This document shows, in pieces, positions 1 through 10,634 of a stretch of 46,239 bases of DNA; position 1 is the stretch's first letter; each line of letters opens with the position of its first letter. The notes below the pieces were generated by a model. That model was not told the DNA's origin. It did not search any database and worked only from the letters and a program-made list of their open reading frames with translations. Source of the DNA: Pelagibacterales bacterium SAG-MED38 (GTDB lineage: Bacteria > Pseudomonadota > Alphaproteobacteria > Pelagibacterales > Pelagibacteraceae); contig JACWEH010000007.1 in NCBI GenBank assembly GCA_014653585.1, positions 1 through 46,239 of the forward strand, written 5' to 3'. Both the position numbers and the translations under genes were made by a program.

Positions 1-576
1 AAATTAAATTTAGAAACTGCTTCTGAGTATTTATTGATGGCTACATGGTTGGCTTATTTAAAATCAAAACTCCTTTTACCAGGAACACCTGAGGAAGAAT
101 TTAAAGTTCATGAAGTTGCTGAAAAATTAAAATTACAATTAAAAAAATTAGAATTAATTAGATTACTATCTGAACAAATGCTTAAAAGAAAAAGATTAGG
201 AAGAGAGATCAGAACCAGGGGAATGAGAGCCGGTATTAAATCAATTTATAATAGTGAATACAAATTAAATTTGTTTGATTTATTAAAAACATATTCGTCA
301 ATTATTATGACAAAAGATTTTCAAAGGATTAATATTCCTAAACTACCCGTGTTTACAGCGGAGGAGGGTATTAAAACTATTAGAGATTTTTTTGGTAAAT
401 TAGGTGATTGGAAAAAACTAGATGATTTAATACCTACTAGTTTTAAAAAAGTTCGTAAATATCAAAAAACAGGTAAGGCTGGTATTTTTGCTGGCTCACT
501 TGAGTTGGTAAAAGAGGGTAATTTAAACATAAAGCAGGAAAATCTTTTTGATGAAATTTATATAAAAGAGAAATGA
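1..576 (+). CDS. scpA: Segregation and condensation protein A (3' part)
   Basis: ScpA is the kleisin subunit that bridges SMC heads in the bacterial condensin complex. The reading frame is already open at base 1 and continues through the TTG at 34, so the gene starts upstream of the window and its N-terminal part is missing. The visible part has the family sequence ASEYLLMATWLAYLKSKLLL near its start, then a Lys/Glu-rich middle and a C-terminal winged-helix-like end. The stop overlaps the scpB start by four bases (ATGA), the usual scpA-scpB coupling. The family call rests on the conserved N-terminal motif and on the scpB neighbour. Confidence 0.9.
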   Translation, partial: KLNLETASEYLLMATWLAYLKSKLLLPGTPEEEFKVHEVAEKLKLQLKKLELIRLLSEQMLKRKRLGREIRTRGMRAGIKSIYNSEYKLNLFDLLKTYSSIIMTKDFQRINIPKLPVFTAEEGIKTIRDFFGKLGDWKKLDDLIPTSFKKVRKYQKTGKAGIFAGSLELVKEGNLNIKQENLFDEIYIKEK

Positions 577-1277
577 TAAATAAAAAAAATATAAAAAAGA
601 AAAATAATATTTTAAATTTTCCAAATAAATTGTCGTCTATTGAAAAAGAAATTGAGGCTATAATTTTTGCCGCCGCTGAGCCTTTGGATATTGAAACTAT
701 TGAAAATAAAATTTCTAAAAAAACTGATGTCGAAAAAATTTTACTTAAATTGAAAGATGAATATTTAGATCGGGGAATTAATCTAGTTTGTATTTCTAAA
801 AAGTGGTCTTTTAGAACTTCACCAAATTTATCTAATATAATGAAACAAGAAAAAACTGTTGAAAAAAAATTATCAAGAGCTGCAGTGGAAACCCTTTCAA
901 TAATTGTTTATCATCAGCCTGTCACAAGAGCAGAGATAGAGGAAATAAGAGGTGTTGCTTTTGGAACAAACACTCTGGAAATATTAATGGAATTAAACTG
1001 GGTCAAACCTGGTGGTCGAAAAGACGTCCCAGGAAAACCAATTCAGTATGTAACTACTGATGACTTTTTAAGCCACTTTAATCTTCAAAGATTATCCGAT
1101 TTACCAACTGTGGATGAATTAGGTGCTGCAGGACTGATTGATAGTACTAACATCGATAATGCAATTTTTGGAACTGGTAAGTTTTATAAAGAAAAACAAG
1201 ATGATAAAAAAGAGGACATTTATTCAAATATTGATGAAATGTTAAGTGGCACTTTAGAGACTGACAAGAAAGAATAA
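573..1277 (+). CDS. scpB: Segregation and condensation protein B
   Basis: ScpB is the winged-helix dimer that binds ScpA and regulates the SMC-ScpAB condensin. The 234-residue product has the two winged-helix domains of the family. The diagnostic stretch AAVETLSIIVYHQPVTRAEI lies near residues 105-125 and is followed by IRGV and by GRKDVPGKPIQYVTT. The C-terminal tail after about residue 190 is acidic and lysine-rich and probably disordered. The start overlaps the scpA stop by four bases. A 64-base gap separates it from tatA. Confidence 0.93.
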   Translation: MINKKNIKKKNNILNFPNKLSSIEKEIEAIIFAAAEPLDIETIENKISKKTDVEKILLKLKDEYLDRGINLVCISKKWSFRTSPNLSNIMKQEKTVEKKLSRAAVETLSIIVYHQPVTRAEIEEIRGVAFGTNTLEILMELNWVKPGGRKDVPGKPIQYVTTDDFLSHFNLQRLSDLPTVDELGAAGLIDSTNIDNAIFGTGKFYKEKQDDKKEDIYSNIDEMLSGTLETDKKE

Positions 1278-1341
1278 AATATTACATTCTGGTATTAAAA
1301 AGTCACTTTCAAATTGATTATAAAAGGGATATAAGTTTTTC

Positions 1342-1542
1342 ATGAGTATAGGAATATGGCAAATAGCAATTGTTGTAATACTTGTAGTTTTGCTTTTTGG
1401 AAGAGGCAAGATATCAAGTTTAATGGGCGACGTTGCTAAAGGAATTAAAAGTTTTAAAAAGGGAATGGCATCAGATGCAACTGATGACAATGAACCTAAG
1501 AATATTTCCGAAGATAATCAAGATACTAACAAAAAAGATTAA
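1342..1542 (+). CDS. tatA: Sec-independent translocase protein TatA
   Basis: TatA forms the variable-size pore of the twin-arginine translocase, which exports folded proteins across the inner membrane. The 66-residue protein has one N-terminal membrane segment (about residues 5-21), the family FGRGK hinge, then an amphipathic helix (about 24-45) and a charged acidic tail. It starts the tatA-tatB-tatC set, five bases before tatB. The M48 peptidase at 17687-18520 carries a twin-arginine leader and is a likely substrate. Confidence 0.92.
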   Translation: MSIGIWQIAIVVILVVLLFGRGKISSLMGDVAKGIKSFKKGMASDATDDNEPKNISEDNQDTNKKD

Positions 1543-1547
1543 ATCAC

Positions 1548-1760
1548 ATGCCTACTATTGGTTGGTTTGAGATTTTAATAGTTGTTGCAATTGCAATTAT
1601 TGTTTTAGGTCCAAAAGATTTTCCAATCATGCTAAAAAAAGTTGGATCGTGGATTGGTACAGCCAAGAAATACATAAATTCTGTTCAAAACGAAGTAACA
1701 AACATTGACATTGAAGAAAGTAAAATGGAGAAAAAAGAAAATAATAAAGATGAAACATGA
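1548..1760 (+). CDS. tatB: Sec-independent translocase protein TatB
   Basis: TatB joins TatC in the receptor that recognises twin-arginine leaders. The protein begins MPTIGWFEILIV, with a Glu in the membrane segment as in TatB, followed by the LGPKDFP hinge (about residues 20-26) and an amphipathic helix. At 70 residues it is much shorter than TatB of E. coli (about 170), so the long cytoplasmic tail is nearly absent, probably by streamlining. The 3' end overlaps the tatC start by 11 bases. Confidence 0.88.
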   Translation: MPTIGWFEILIVVAIAIIVLGPKDFPIMLKKVGSWIGTAKKYINSVQNEVTNIDIEESKMEKKENNKDET

Positions 1761-2520
1761 TGAAAATGAAGGTGGCTTCATAAGTCATTTAGCAGAGCTA
1801 AGAAAAAGACTGATACACAGTTTTATTTTTCTTATAATTTTTTTTATAGGATGTTATTTTTTTGCAGAACATTTGTATGGTTTTTTAGTAGATCCTTTTG
1901 CTCAAGCAGTTAAAAATGATGGCACTGAGCGAAGATTAATTTTTACAGCACTTCAGGAAACATTTTTGACTTATCTAAAAATTTCTTTTTTTACAGCGTT
2001 TTTTGTTACTTGTCCTTTTATATTGATACAAATATGGAAATTTATTGCCCCAGGTCTTTATAAACATGAAAAGGTTGCAATTTTACCTTATCTTGTTTTA
2101 ACACCAGTTTTATTCTTCTTAGGAGGAATGTTAGTTTATTATCTAATAATGCCTTTAGCTATAAAGTTTTTCTTATCGTTTGAGAGCACTGGTATTTCAA
2201 CAAATTTACCTATTCAATTAGAGGCAAAAGTAAATGAATATCTTTCTTTAGTAATGAAACTTATTTTTGCATTTGGTATAAGTTTTCAACTACCTGTTGT
2301 TTTAAGCTTATTAGCTCGGATAGGATTAGTTGATTCTGATTTTTTAAAAAAAAGAAGGAAATATGTAGTGGTTATAATTTTTGCTGCAGCCGCATTACTT
2401 ACTCCGCCTGATCCCATAACACAAATTGGTTTAGCTATACCTTTATTAATTTTATATGAATTATCAATATTTTCTGTAAAATTTATAGAGAATAAGAAAT
2501 TTAAAGACTCAAATGCATAA
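1750..2520 (+). CDS. tatC: Sec-independent translocase protein TatC
   Basis: TatC is the polytopic receptor core of the Tat translocase. The frame is open from 1705, but the ATG at 1750 gives the expected N terminus ([20 protein letters not shown]), so I chose it (256 residues). It has about six membrane segments. Family motifs visible are HLAELRKRL before the first segment, [28 protein letters not shown] and the late [13 protein letters not shown] loop. It overlaps tatB by 11 bases and serS by 8 bases, so translation is probably coupled. Confidence 0.95.
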   Translation: MKHDENEGGFISHLAELRKRLIHSFIFLIIFFIGCYFFAEHLYGFLVDPFAQAVKNDGTERRLIFTALQETFLTYLKISFFTAFFVTCPFILIQIWKFIAPGLYKHEKVAILPYLVLTPVLFFLGGMLVYYLIMPLAIKFFLSFESTGISTNLPIQLEAKVNEYLSLVMKLIFAFGISFQLPVVLSLLARIGLVDSDFLKKRRKYVVVIIFAAAALLTPPDPITQIGLAIPLLILYELSIFSVKFIENKKFKDSNA

Positions 2521-3772
2521 TCTTAAAGAAATTAGAAAAAATTTTGATAGTTTTAAAAAAGCACTTGAGAGTAGATCTGTTGAAATTAATTTTAATGAAC
2601 TTAAAGATTTAGATAAACAAAATAGAGATTTTATACAAAAAAAAGAAACTTTAGAAAATGAAAAAAAAGAAATATCTAAATCCAAAGATAAATCTTTATT
2701 TGAGAGATCAAAAAAAATTTCAGTTGAGATTGAAAAAATTTCTAAAGATCAAAAGACAGTAAAAGATAAGTTGAATAAAATATTATCATTCATACCAAAT
2801 ATTCCCCATAAAGACGTTCCTAGTGGAAAAGACGAAAATGATAATAAAGAAATAATGAAATCAGGCCAAATAGCAAAATTTGATTTTGATCCTTTGCCCC
2901 ATTACGAATTAGGTGAAAAACTCGGAATGCTTGATTTTGATCTTGCAACAAAAACTACAGGATCACGTTTTGTTTTTGTTAAGAGTAAACTTGCATTGCT
3001 AGAAAGAGCCATCTCAAACTTTATGCTAGATACACATGTTTCAAAAAATGGATACGAGGAAATTTCTCCACCTCTATTGGCATCAGAAAGCACTATGTTT
3101 GGTACAGGTCAGCTACCTAAATTTGAAAATGATCAATTTGAAGTAAAACTTGATAGTGAAACCGATAGAAAATTTTTAATACCTACAGCAGAGGTAATTT
3201 TAACTAATATTGTAAAAGATAGAATTATAAATCAAAAAGATCTTCCGATGCGATTTGTTGCATCTACTCCTTGTTTTAGAAAAGAGGCAGGTAGCTATGG
3301 TAAAGATACAAAAGGCATGATTAGACAACATCAGTTTTATAAAGTTGAAATGGTAAGTATAGTAGAGCAGGATAAGTGTTTGGACGAATTAGAGAGAATG
3401 ACAAAATGTGCAACTTCTATTTTAGATCTTTTAGAATTACCATATAGAAAAATAATTTTATGTAGTGGGGACATGGGTTTTAGTGCTGAAAAGACTTATG
3501 ATATTGAAGTTTGGTTACCTTCTGAAAATAGATATAGAGAAATCTCTTCTTGTTCATCATGTTCAACATTTCAAGCGGTAAGAATGAAAGCAAGATATAA
3601 AAGTAAAGAAAAGGAAACACTTTTTGCTGGTACTTTAAATGGTAGTGGTTTAGCTATAGGAAGGACTCTCATAGCTATTTTAGAAAATTATCAACAAAAA
3701 GATGGTTCGATTATAATCCCAAAAGTTTTAAGACCTTATATGGACAATTTAGAAAAAATTTCGGTCAAATAA
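2513..3772 (+). CDS. serS: Seryl-tRNA synthetase
   Basis: This enzyme charges tRNA-Ser with serine using ATP, in the cytoplasm. It is a class II synthetase of 419 residues, normal for the family. Residues 1 to about 105 form the antiparallel coiled-coil arm that holds the tRNA-Ser long variable arm. The catalytic core has motif 2 ([14 protein letters not shown], about 255-268, with RQHQFYKVE after it) and motif 3 ([19 protein letters not shown], about 375-393). A tRNA-Ser substrate is encoded at 21573-21662. The start overlaps the tatC stop by 8 bases. Confidence 0.97.
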   Translation: MHNLKEIRKNFDSFKKALESRSVEINFNELKDLDKQNRDFIQKKETLENEKKEISKSKDKSLFERSKKISVEIEKISKDQKTVKDKLNKILSFIPNIPHKDVPSGKDENDNKEIMKSGQIAKFDFDPLPHYELGEKLGMLDFDLATKTTGSRFVFVKSKLALLERAISNFMLDTHVSKNGYEEISPPLLASESTMFGTGQLPKFENDQFEVKLDSETDRKFLIPTAEVILTNIVKDRIINQKDLPMRFVASTPCFRKEAGSYGKDTKGMIRQHQFYKVEMVSIVEQDKCLDELERMTKCATSILDLLELPYRKIILCSGDMGFSAEKTYDIEVWLPSENRYREISSCSSCSTFQAVRMKARYKSKEKETLFAGTLNGSGLAIGRTLIAILENYQQKDGSIIIPKVLRPYMDNLEKISVK

Positions 3773-3774
3773 AG

Positions 3775-3822
3775 TTGTTTTAATCTTTTAGATGGTATAA
3801 ATAATCAGTTTTAATCAAGGAG
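3775..3822 (+). promoter_or_regulatory. Possible promoter and ribosome binding site for yajC-secDF
   Basis: A TTGTTT (3775-3780) and a TATAAA (3796-3801) are spaced 15 bases, which is short of the ideal. AAGGAG at 3817-3822, four bases before the yajC ATG, is one of the few clear Shine-Dalgarno sites in the window and fixes the yajC start. Confidence 0.4.
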
Positions 3823-3826
3823 TTTT

Positions 3827-4114
3827 ATGGATAGTGCAGGAATAGGTCAATTTATACCTTTAATATTGATTTTTGTTATTTTTTATTTTTTCCTAATAAG
3901 ACCTCAACAAAAAAAGGTTAAAGAACACAAAGCCATGGTTGAAGGTTTAAAAAAAGGTGACAAAATTGTAACCTCTGGTGGTATCACAGGAACAATTTCT
4001 AGAGTAATCGATAATGATAAAATTGAGGTTGAAATTGCTGATAATGTTACAGTTGAGGTGATTAGAGGTACAGGGGTTCAAAGTTTAATGAATTCACAAG
4101 AAGTAAAAAAATAA
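3827..4114 (+). CDS. yajC: Preprotein translocase subunit YajC
   Basis: YajC is the small membrane partner of SecD-SecF in the holotranslocon. The 95-residue product has one N-terminal membrane segment (about residues 9-24), the family motif FLIRPQQKKVKEHKAMV and then a cytoplasmic domain with LKKGDKIVTSGGITGTI, both diagnostic of YajC. A clear AAGGAG ribosome binding site four bases upstream supports this start. It heads the yajC-secD-secF set, 16 bases before secD. Confidence 0.95.
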   Translation: MDSAGIGQFIPLILIFVIFYFFLIRPQQKKVKEHKAMVEGLKKGDKIVTSGGITGTISRVIDNDKIEVEIADNVTVEVIRGTGVQSLMNSQEVKK

Positions 4115-4130
4115 TTTTTATTAATATATA

Positions 4131-5684
4131 GTGTTATATTTTTCAAAATTAAGAATTATTTTTATTACAATAATAACTTTATTTTTTGTTTTAATCGCCT
4201 CTTCAAATTTTTTTAAAATTGAGAATGGATTTTTAAATAAGAAAATAAACCTTGGTTTAGATTTACAAGGTGGATCTTACCTTTTACTAGAAATTGATAA
4301 TAAACCGGTTATAGAACAAAAACTTCAGAATTTAACAGTAACAATAAGAAATTATTTTAAAGATAAAAATATCAAAGTAACTAATTTTAAACTAATAGAT
4401 CAAAATCTTTTTTTTACTTCAGATGAAAATTTTAGAAATATTATCTTAGAAGAATTTCAATCTGAAGATGGTATAATTAATCCTTATTATCAAAGATTTA
4501 AATCTCACCAATTAGATATATTAGAGGAAGATAATTTTTTTAAGGTTTCTTATTCTAAACAAGGAATAGTTAATTTGAAAACATCATCACAAGATCAAGC
4601 TTTAGAGATAGTTAGAAGAAGAATTGATGAAATTGGAACTAATGAGCCCAATATTCTTAAAAGAGGTAATGATAGGATCCTGGTAGAATTACCTGGTTTA
4701 GATGATCCTATGCGAATAAAGTCTTTATTAGGAAAAACGGCAAATTTAACATTTAGATTTGTTACAAATAAAAATGAAGATTCTTTTGGCTCGGAAAAAA
4801 TAGCATTTGAGGACGGATCAGAAGAAGTAATTGTAAGTAAAAGAATTATCTTAAGTGGTGACAATCTTTTAGATGCTCAACCAAGAATGAATAGTGAAAA
4901 TAACGAGACTGTTGTAACTTTTTCTCTTGATAGAGTAGGTGCAAAGAGATTTGGTAAGGCGACATCTACTGGAATAGGAAAAAGATTAGCAATAATTTTA
5001 GATGGCAAAATTATTAGTGCACCAGTTATTAGAGATACCATTGCTACTGGCTCAGGTCAAATAAGTGGAGGGTTTACTTTTCAATCAGCGACCGATCTTG
5101 CTTTACTTTTAAGATCTGGTGCTCTTCCTGCTCCATTAAATATTATTGAAGAAAGAACCGTTGGTCCAGATTTAGGACAAGATTCAATAAATGCAGGAAT
5201 GATTGCACTTATTATTGGTTTTATCTTAGTTATTCTTTTTATTTTTTTTAAATACAAGATATTTGGTATAATAACGAATATTACATTAATCTTAAATTTA
5301 ATAATTTTAATTGGTATATTAACCTTATTTGAGTCAACATTAACTTTACCTGGAATAGCTGGAATAATTTTGACTGTCGGAATGGCAGTAGATGCAAATG
5401 TATTAATTTTTGAGAGAATTAAAGAAGAATTAAAAGATGAAAAGAATAATCTAATTGCTTTTGATAGCGGGTATACTAAGTCAAAAACTGCAATTTTAGA
5501 TGCCAATATAACAACTTTATTAGCAGCGATTATATTATTTTTCATGGGCTCAGGTCCTATAAAAGGATTTTCGTTAACTTTAGGAATTGGAATTTTCACG
5601 ACACTTTTCTCAGTGTATTTTATAGCAAGATTATTGACTGTTTTATATGTATCAAAAAATAAAGACAAGCCTGGATTAATTTAA
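4131..5684 (+). CDS. secD: Protein translocase subunit SecD
   Basis: SecD, with SecF, uses the proton gradient to help pull secreted proteins through SecYEG. The protein (517 residues from a GTG start) has an N-terminal membrane segment, the family motif NLGLDLQGGSYLLLEI (about residues 38-53), a large periplasmic region including EIVRRRIDEIGTNEPNI, and C-terminal membrane segments (about 350-510) with GMAVDANVLIFERIKEEL, the proton-path signature. It ends one base before the secF ATG, so the two are surely cotranslated. Confidence 0.96.
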   Translation: MLYFSKLRIIFITIITLFFVLIASSNFFKIENGFLNKKINLGLDLQGGSYLLLEIDNKPVIEQKLQNLTVTIRNYFKDKNIKVTNFKLIDQNLFFTSDENFRNIILEEFQSEDGIINPYYQRFKSHQLDILEEDNFFKVSYSKQGIVNLKTSSQDQALEIVRRRIDEIGTNEPNILKRGNDRILVELPGLDDPMRIKSLLGKTANLTFRFVTNKNEDSFGSEKIAFEDGSEEVIVSKRIILSGDNLLDAQPRMNSENNETVVTFSLDRVGAKRFGKATSTGIGKRLAIILDGKIISAPVIRDTIATGSGQISGGFTFQSATDLALLLRSGALPAPLNIIEERTVGPDLGQDSINAGMIALIIGFILVILFIFFKYKIFGIITNITLILNLIILIGILTLFESTLTLPGIAGIILTVGMAVDANVLIFERIKEELKDEKNNLIAFDSGYTKSKTAILDANITTLLAAIILFFMGSGPIKGFSLTLGIGIFTTLFSVYFIARLLTVLYVSKNKDKPGLI

Positions 5685-6572
5685 ATGATAGCTTTTAATA
5701 AATATTATAATCAGTTTAATATTCTTTCACTGTCTCTAGTAATTATATCCCTATTATTACTATTGTTTAAAGGTCTAAATTTTGGAATTGATTTCAAAGG
5801 GGGAACACTCATAGAATTAAGATCAACTGACACAAAAATAAATGTTTCCTCATTAAGAGATAATTTGAGTCAGATGGATCTAGGTGACATCTCAGTTAAA
5901 AACTTTGGAAATGAAAATGATTTTTTAATAAAATTTGAAAACAATAAGAATAAAAATATTTTAGAAGAAATAAAAATTAATTTAGATAAGTCTTTTGGTA
6001 ATAATTTTAATTTTAGAAGAGTTGAAAATGTTGGCCCAAAAGTAAGCGCTGAATTGTTAAGATCTGGCGTTATAGCTATATCTGTAGCCTTAGGTTTGAT
6101 GCTAATTTACATATGGATAAGGTTTGAATGGCAATTTAGCTTAGGAGCAATAATGGCTTTATTTCACGATGTAATTGTAACTTTAGGACTCTTTTCTCTA
6201 TTGGGTCTTGAAATTAATTTATCTATCATTGCAGCAGTATTAACTATAGTTGGATACTCAATGAACGATACTGTTGTTATTTTTGATAGAGTTAGGGAAA
6301 ACTTGAGAAAATATTCAGATATCAAGATTTTTGAACTTACCAATATTTCAATTAATGAAACTTTATCTAGAACTTTAATAACATCGATCACAACTCTATT
6401 AGCATTACTCTCAATATTTTTTTTTGGTGGTGAAGTTTTAAAAGGGTTTTCTTTAGCAATGATATTTGGAGTAATTTTTGGAACATATTCATCTATTTAT
6501 ATTGCTAACACAGTCTTGGTAAGACTTAATGTTTCACAAAAAACTGTACTCAGAGAAGATGATAAAAATTAA
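5685..6572 (+). CDS. secF: Protein translocase subunit SecF
   Basis: SecF is the partner of SecD in proton-driven late protein export. The 295-residue protein has the N-terminal FGIDFKGGTLIELR motif, a small periplasmic domain and five further membrane segments. The conserved segment GYSMNDTVVIFDRVRENLRK, with its membrane Asp, is present (about residues 190-210), as is SRTLITSITTLLALL. It directly follows secD. Its last four bases overlap the 3' end of the convergent gene at 6569-7171. Confidence 0.96.
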   Translation: MIAFNKYYNQFNILSLSLVIISLLLLLFKGLNFGIDFKGGTLIELRSTDTKINVSSLRDNLSQMDLGDISVKNFGNENDFLIKFENNKNKNILEEIKINLDKSFGNNFNFRRVENVGPKVSAELLRSGVIAISVALGLMLIYIWIRFEWQFSLGAIMALFHDVIVTLGLFSLLGLEINLSIIAAVLTIVGYSMNDTVVIFDRVRENLRKYSDIKIFELTNISINETLSRTLITSITTLLALLSIFFFGGEVLKGFSLAMIFGVIFGTYSSIYIANTVLVRLNVSQKTVLREDDKN

Positions 6573-7171
6573 TATAAATTTTGAGCTGATACCATTGTAA
6601 GCAGCATTGGTATAGATAACAAAGTATTTGTTCTTGAGAATAACATTGCTGTTTTAGCTGATTTCGCTTTTAGTTCTGGATCACATTCAACAATTCCTAA
6701 AGCTCTTTTTTGATTAGGCCATATAACAAACCAGACATTAAAAGCCATTATAATTCCTAGCCACATTCCAATACCAATAGCAGTATGTTTTGGAATGCCA
6801 GAGCCCAAACTAAGTGTCATAGCATCGTGAAGATAGCCATTTAACCATGCAAGAATAAGACCTGATATGATCGTAAAGGCTGCAGCCCATCTAAAATAAA
6901 AAAGTGCTGCTGGAGCAATCACTTTTCCAATAGCTGGTTTTTGTTCATCTGGAATTTTAGCCATATTTGGTATTTGAACAAAATTAAAATACCACAATAG
7001 ACCAATCCACATTATTCCAACAAGAACATGTGTATATCTAGCAACCCAACTCCAAAAAATTTGGTCAAAAGCAAATCCATCGTTATGATAAAAGAATCCG
7101 ATGAATAAGACTATTGCTAATATAACTGAAGTGTGAATTGTTTTAGATAAAGATGAAAGTATATTAACCAT
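6569..7171 (-). CDS. PuuD/urate-oxidase N-terminal-like membrane protein
   Basis: The 200-residue protein has about five to six membrane segments and resembles the membrane domain of PuuD-type urate hydroxylases: WSWVARYTHVLVGIMWIGLLWYFNF (given here only as positions 41-65), a His pair region and a WPNQKRALGI segment near residue 150. PuuD proteins carry a C-terminal cytochrome c domain, but no CXXCH is present here, so this is a domain-only version. No purine-degradation gene lies nearby, so urate oxidation is not supported. The conserved His and Trp residues suggest haem or redox chemistry, which is inference. Confidence 0.65.
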   Translation of the reverse strand: MVNILSSLSKTIHTSVILAIVLFIGFFYHNDGFAFDQIFWSWVARYTHVLVGIMWIGLLWYFNFVQIPNMAKIPDEQKPAIGKVIAPAALFYFRWAAAFTIISGLILAWLNGYLHDAMTLSLGSGIPKHTAIGIGMWLGIIMAFNVWFVIWPNQKRALGIVECDPELKAKSAKTAMLFSRTNTLLSIPMLLTMVSAQNLY

Positions 7172-7223
7172 ACAATTAAATTTTATACACTATAATTATA
7201 ATTATTTAACCCTATAAATTGCC

Positions 7224-10079
7224 TTAATTCAACAAGGGTTTTAAAAATTTTCCTGTATAACTCTCCTCAATTTTACAAATCTCCTCTGGCTTTCCCTCTG
7301 CGATAATTTTTCCACCCTTTACGCCCCCTTCAGGGCCCATATCAACAATATAATCTGCCGTTTTAATTACATCTAAATTGTGTTCTATTACAACAACAGT
7401 ATTTCCTAGAGCTACAAATGTATGGAGAATTTCAAGTAATTTTTTAATATCATGTTGATGTAAACCTGTAGTTGGTTCATCGAGTATGTACATTGTTCTT
7501 CCTGTAGATCTTTTAGAAAGTTCTTTTGCTAATTTAATACGTTGAGCTTCTCCGCCTGATAATGTTGTGGCTTGCTGGCCAATTTTGATATAACCCAAGC
7601 CAACTTTCTTAAGTGTAAGTAATTTTGTTTTGATATTAGATATATTTTCAAAATATTCACACCCCTCATCAACAGTCATATTCAAAACATCGGCAATACT
7701 TTTATCTTTAAACTTTATCTCTAGTGTCTCTCTATTGTATCTAGTACCTTTACACTCATCACATTGAATATAAACATCTGGCAGAAAATGCATCTCATAA
7801 GTAATGACTCCATCTCCCTCACAAGCCTCACATCTACCACCTTTTACATTAAATGAAAATCTTCCAGGCTTATAACCTCTAGATTTTGACTCAGGTAATC
7901 CAGTAAACCAATCTCTGATAGGTCCAAAGGCACCTGTATAAGTTGCTGGATTAGATCTTGGGGTTCTTCCTATGGGTGATTGATCGATATCGATAATCTT
8001 GTCAACCAACTCTGTTCCCTTAAAACCTTTAAAAGGCTTTGGAATTTTTCTAGATTTATTATTATTTAAAGTAAGATTAAGAGCATTATAGAGGGTTTGT
8101 AATACGAGGGTAGATTTTCCACTTCCAGATACTCCTGTGACACAAGTTAAACTTCCTAAAGGAATTTTAAGGTTTACATCGTCAAGATTATTTCCTGTTG
8201 CACCCGTAATTTCCAAAAATCTTCCATTTTTTGCCAATCTTCTTTTTGTAGGTACATTTATCTTGAATTTGTTCGATAAATATTTTCCAGTAACGCTATG
8301 TTGGTTCTGACTTATTTCTTTGATTGAACCTTGAGCTACAACTTCACCACCTTTATTACCAGCCTCTGGTCCAAGATCAATTATGTGATCTGCGTTCTCC
8401 ATTGTTTCAGTATCATGTTCAACTACAATAACTGTATTTCCTAAATCTCTTAATCTTTTTAAAGCATTAATAAGTTTTACATTATCTTTTTGATGAAGAC
8501 CTATTGATGGTTCATCTAAAACATATAAAACACCCGTTAAACCAGAACCGATTTGTGATGCTAATCTTATCCTTTGTGCTTCACCACCAGATAAAGTTCC
8601 AGATTCTCTAGACAAGGTTAAATAATCAAGACCAACGTTAAGTAAAAAATTTAATCTTTCATTAATTTCTTTTAAAATATGTTCAGCGATTTTTACTTGT
8701 CTTTTATCAAGTTTATTTTTTAGATTTTCAAACCATACTGCAGCATCTGAAATCGATTTTTCTGTAACCTCACTAATATGAAGACCATCTATCTTTACGC
8801 ATAGAGCCTCATCTTTTAATCTATGACCATTACATCTTTCGCATTTTGTATCTGACTGATATTGAGCAATTTCCTCTCTTTTCCAATCACTATCTGTCTC
8901 GAGATATCTTCTTTCAAGGTTATTAATTACACCTTCAAAAGTTTTTTTATGTGAATATTTTTCATAACCGTCATCATATGTGAATTTTATTTCCTCATCA
9001 TCAGATCCATAAAGAATAATATCTTTAATCTTTTTTGGTAATTTTGACCACTTTTCTTCTAGGGAAAATTCATAATGTTTAGCAAGAGAATTTAGTGTTT
9101 GAGCATAGTATAAAGTTGTTGCTTTTGCCCATGGTTCAATAGCACCATCTATTATACTTTTCTTTTCATTTGGTATAACCAAATTTGGATCAACGTTTAG
9201 TTTTATCCCAATACCTTCACACTCTTCACAAGCTCCAAATGGACTATTAAAAGAAAACAATCTTGGCTCAATTTCTTCTATAGTAAATCCACTTTCAGGG
9301 CACGCAAATTTTGTTGAAAAAATTAATTTTTCTATTTTTCTAAATTTCTTCGGTAAAGTTTCATCTTCATATTCAACAAATAAAAGACCATTAGCAAGTT
9401 GAACTGAAGTTTCTATAGCTTCAGGAAGTCGATTTCCTAAAGTTGAGTTTAAAATTATCCTATCAACAAGTATCGATATATCATGTTTAACTTTTTTATT
9501 AAGTTCTGGAACTTTTTCAATATCATACAAAACATCATCAACTTTAATCTTTCTAAAACCTCGTTTTTTATAATTTAAAATGTCTTTTCTATATTCACCT
9601 TTTCTTCCTCTAACTACAGGTGCATAAAGATAAATCGTTGATTTTTTTGGTAATTTCTTTATTTGATCAACTATTTGACTTACAGTTTGAGACTCTATTG
9701 GTTTTCCGGTAAATGGTGAATATGGAATACCAGCTCTAGCATACAATACTCTCATATAATCATAAATCTCAGTAACAGTTGCAACTGTAGATCTAGGATT
9801 TTTAGACGTATTCTTTTGTTCTATTGATATTGCCGGACTTAAACCCTCTATAAGGTCTACATTAGGTTTTTTCATTTTATCTAAAAATTGTCGTGCATAA
9901 GCTGATAAACTTTCAACATATCTTCTTTGACCTTCTGCATAGATTGTATCAAATGCTAATGAAGATTTTCCAGATCCAGATAGTCCAGTAATTACAATAA
10001 ATTTATCTTTAGGAATTTCTAAAGATATATTTTTTAAATTGTGTTCTTTTGCACCCTTTATAACTATCTTTTTAATCAT
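7224..10079 (-). CDS. uvrA: Excinuclease ABC subunit A
   Basis: UvrA is the damage-sensing ATPase of nucleotide excision repair and loads UvrB onto lesions. The 951 residues match the family length. Two ABC ATPase modules are visible: Walker [10 protein letters not shown] (about 32-40) and GVSGSGKST (about 650), and signature [12 protein letters not shown] and [12 protein letters not shown]. Zinc-binding Cys pairs occur at CEECEG (about 280), CERCNG (about 410) and CEACEG/CDECKG (about 745-770). It is divergent from ssb; I saw no GTTC-N7-GTTC LexA site in the 94 bases between them. Confidence 0.98.
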   Translation of the reverse strand: MIKKIVIKGAKEHNLKNISLEIPKDKFIVITGLSGSGKSSLAFDTIYAEGQRRYVESLSAYARQFLDKMKKPNVDLIEGLSPAISIEQKNTSKNPRSTVATVTEIYDYMRVLYARAGIPYSPFTGKPIESQTVSQIVDQIKKLPKKSTIYLYAPVVRGRKGEYRKDILNYKKRGFRKIKVDDVLYDIEKVPELNKKVKHDISILVDRIILNSTLGNRLPEAIETSVQLANGLLFVEYEDETLPKKFRKIEKLIFSTKFACPESGFTIEEIEPRLFSFNSPFGACEECEGIGIKLNVDPNLVIPNEKKSIIDGAIEPWAKATTLYYAQTLNSLAKHYEFSLEEKWSKLPKKIKDIILYGSDDEEIKFTYDDGYEKYSHKKTFEGVINNLERRYLETDSDWKREEIAQYQSDTKCERCNGHRLKDEALCVKIDGLHISEVTEKSISDAAVWFENLKNKLDKRQVKIAEHILKEINERLNFLLNVGLDYLTLSRESGTLSGGEAQRIRLASQIGSGLTGVLYVLDEPSIGLHQKDNVKLINALKRLRDLGNTVIVVEHDTETMENADHIIDLGPEAGNKGGEVVAQGSIKEISQNQHSVTGKYLSNKFKINVPTKRRLAKNGRFLEITGATGNNLDDVNLKIPLGSLTCVTGVSGSGKSTLVLQTLYNALNLTLNNNKSRKIPKPFKGFKGTELVDKIIDIDQSPIGRTPRSNPATYTGAFGPIRDWFTGLPESKSRGYKPGRFSFNVKGGRCEACEGDGVITYEMHFLPDVYIQCDECKGTRYNRETLEIKFKDKSIADVLNMTVDEGCEYFENISNIKTKLLTLKKVGLGYIKIGQQATTLSGGEAQRIKLAKELSKRSTGRTMYILDEPTTGLHQHDIKKLLEILHTFVALGNTVVVIEHNLDVIKTADYIVDMGPEGGVKGGKIIAEGKPEEICKIEESYTGKFLKPLLN

Positions 10080-10173
10080 AATTTTTGTTGCTTTGACATA
10101 ATAAAATTAATATTCAGAGTAAAATTGTGATATAAATTAAATAACTAATAAAATAAATAAATATTAAATTATT

Positions 10174-10629
10174 ATGGCTGGAAGTTTAAATAAAGTACTT
10201 TTAATTGGTCGTTTAGGCGCAGATCCTGAAATTAAGCAAATGGTAAATGGTAAAAGCGTTGCGAGGCTTAGTCTTGCCACAAGTCAATCCTGGAAAGATA
10301 AAAATACAGGTGAAAAAAAAGAAAAAACTGAGTGGCACCGTGTAGTTGTATTTAATGAAGGTTTAGTAAATGTTGTTCAACAATATTTAAAAAAAGGTGC
10401 CCAAGTTTATGTTGAGGGTCAAATTACAACAAGAAAATGGAAAGATGAACAATCAGGACAAGACAAGTATTCAACCGAGGTAGTTATACAAGGATATAAT
10501 TCTTCTTTAACTATGCTTGGAGGCGGAAATTCAGGTGGCGGTATAGCAAATGACAATTCACAAATATCAAATAATACTGAGGATTTATCTCAAGTACAAA
10601 ATGATATGGATGATGATATTCCATTTTAA
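10174..10629 (+). CDS. ssb: Single-stranded DNA-binding protein
   Basis: SSB coats single-stranded DNA during replication and repair. The 151 residues comprise an OB-fold (about 1-112; [17 protein letters not shown] and WHRVVVFN are visible), a short Gly/Asn/Ser/Gln-rich linker and the acidic tip DDDIPF, which recruits partner proteins. It sits five bases before gyrA and opposite uvrA, a common bacterial arrangement. A TTGACA lies at 10093-10098 upstream, but no matching -10 at a good spacing was found. Confidence 0.97.
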   Translation: MAGSLNKVLLIGRLGADPEIKQMVNGKSVARLSLATSQSWKDKNTGEKKEKTEWHRVVVFNEGLVNVVQQYLKKGAQVYVEGQITTRKWKDEQSGQDKYSTEVVIQGYNSSLTMLGGGNSGGGIANDNSQISNNTEDLSQVQNDMDDDIPF

Positions 10630-10634
10630 TTATT

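Noticed and set aside
5081..5668. A 195-residue minus-strand frame under secD
   Set aside because: It is a shadow of secD; secD has all its motifs and the composition of the shadow is not protein-like.
10080..10173. LexA-type SOS box between uvrA and ssb
   Set aside because: No GTTC-N7-GTTC or palindromic SOS site was found on either strand.
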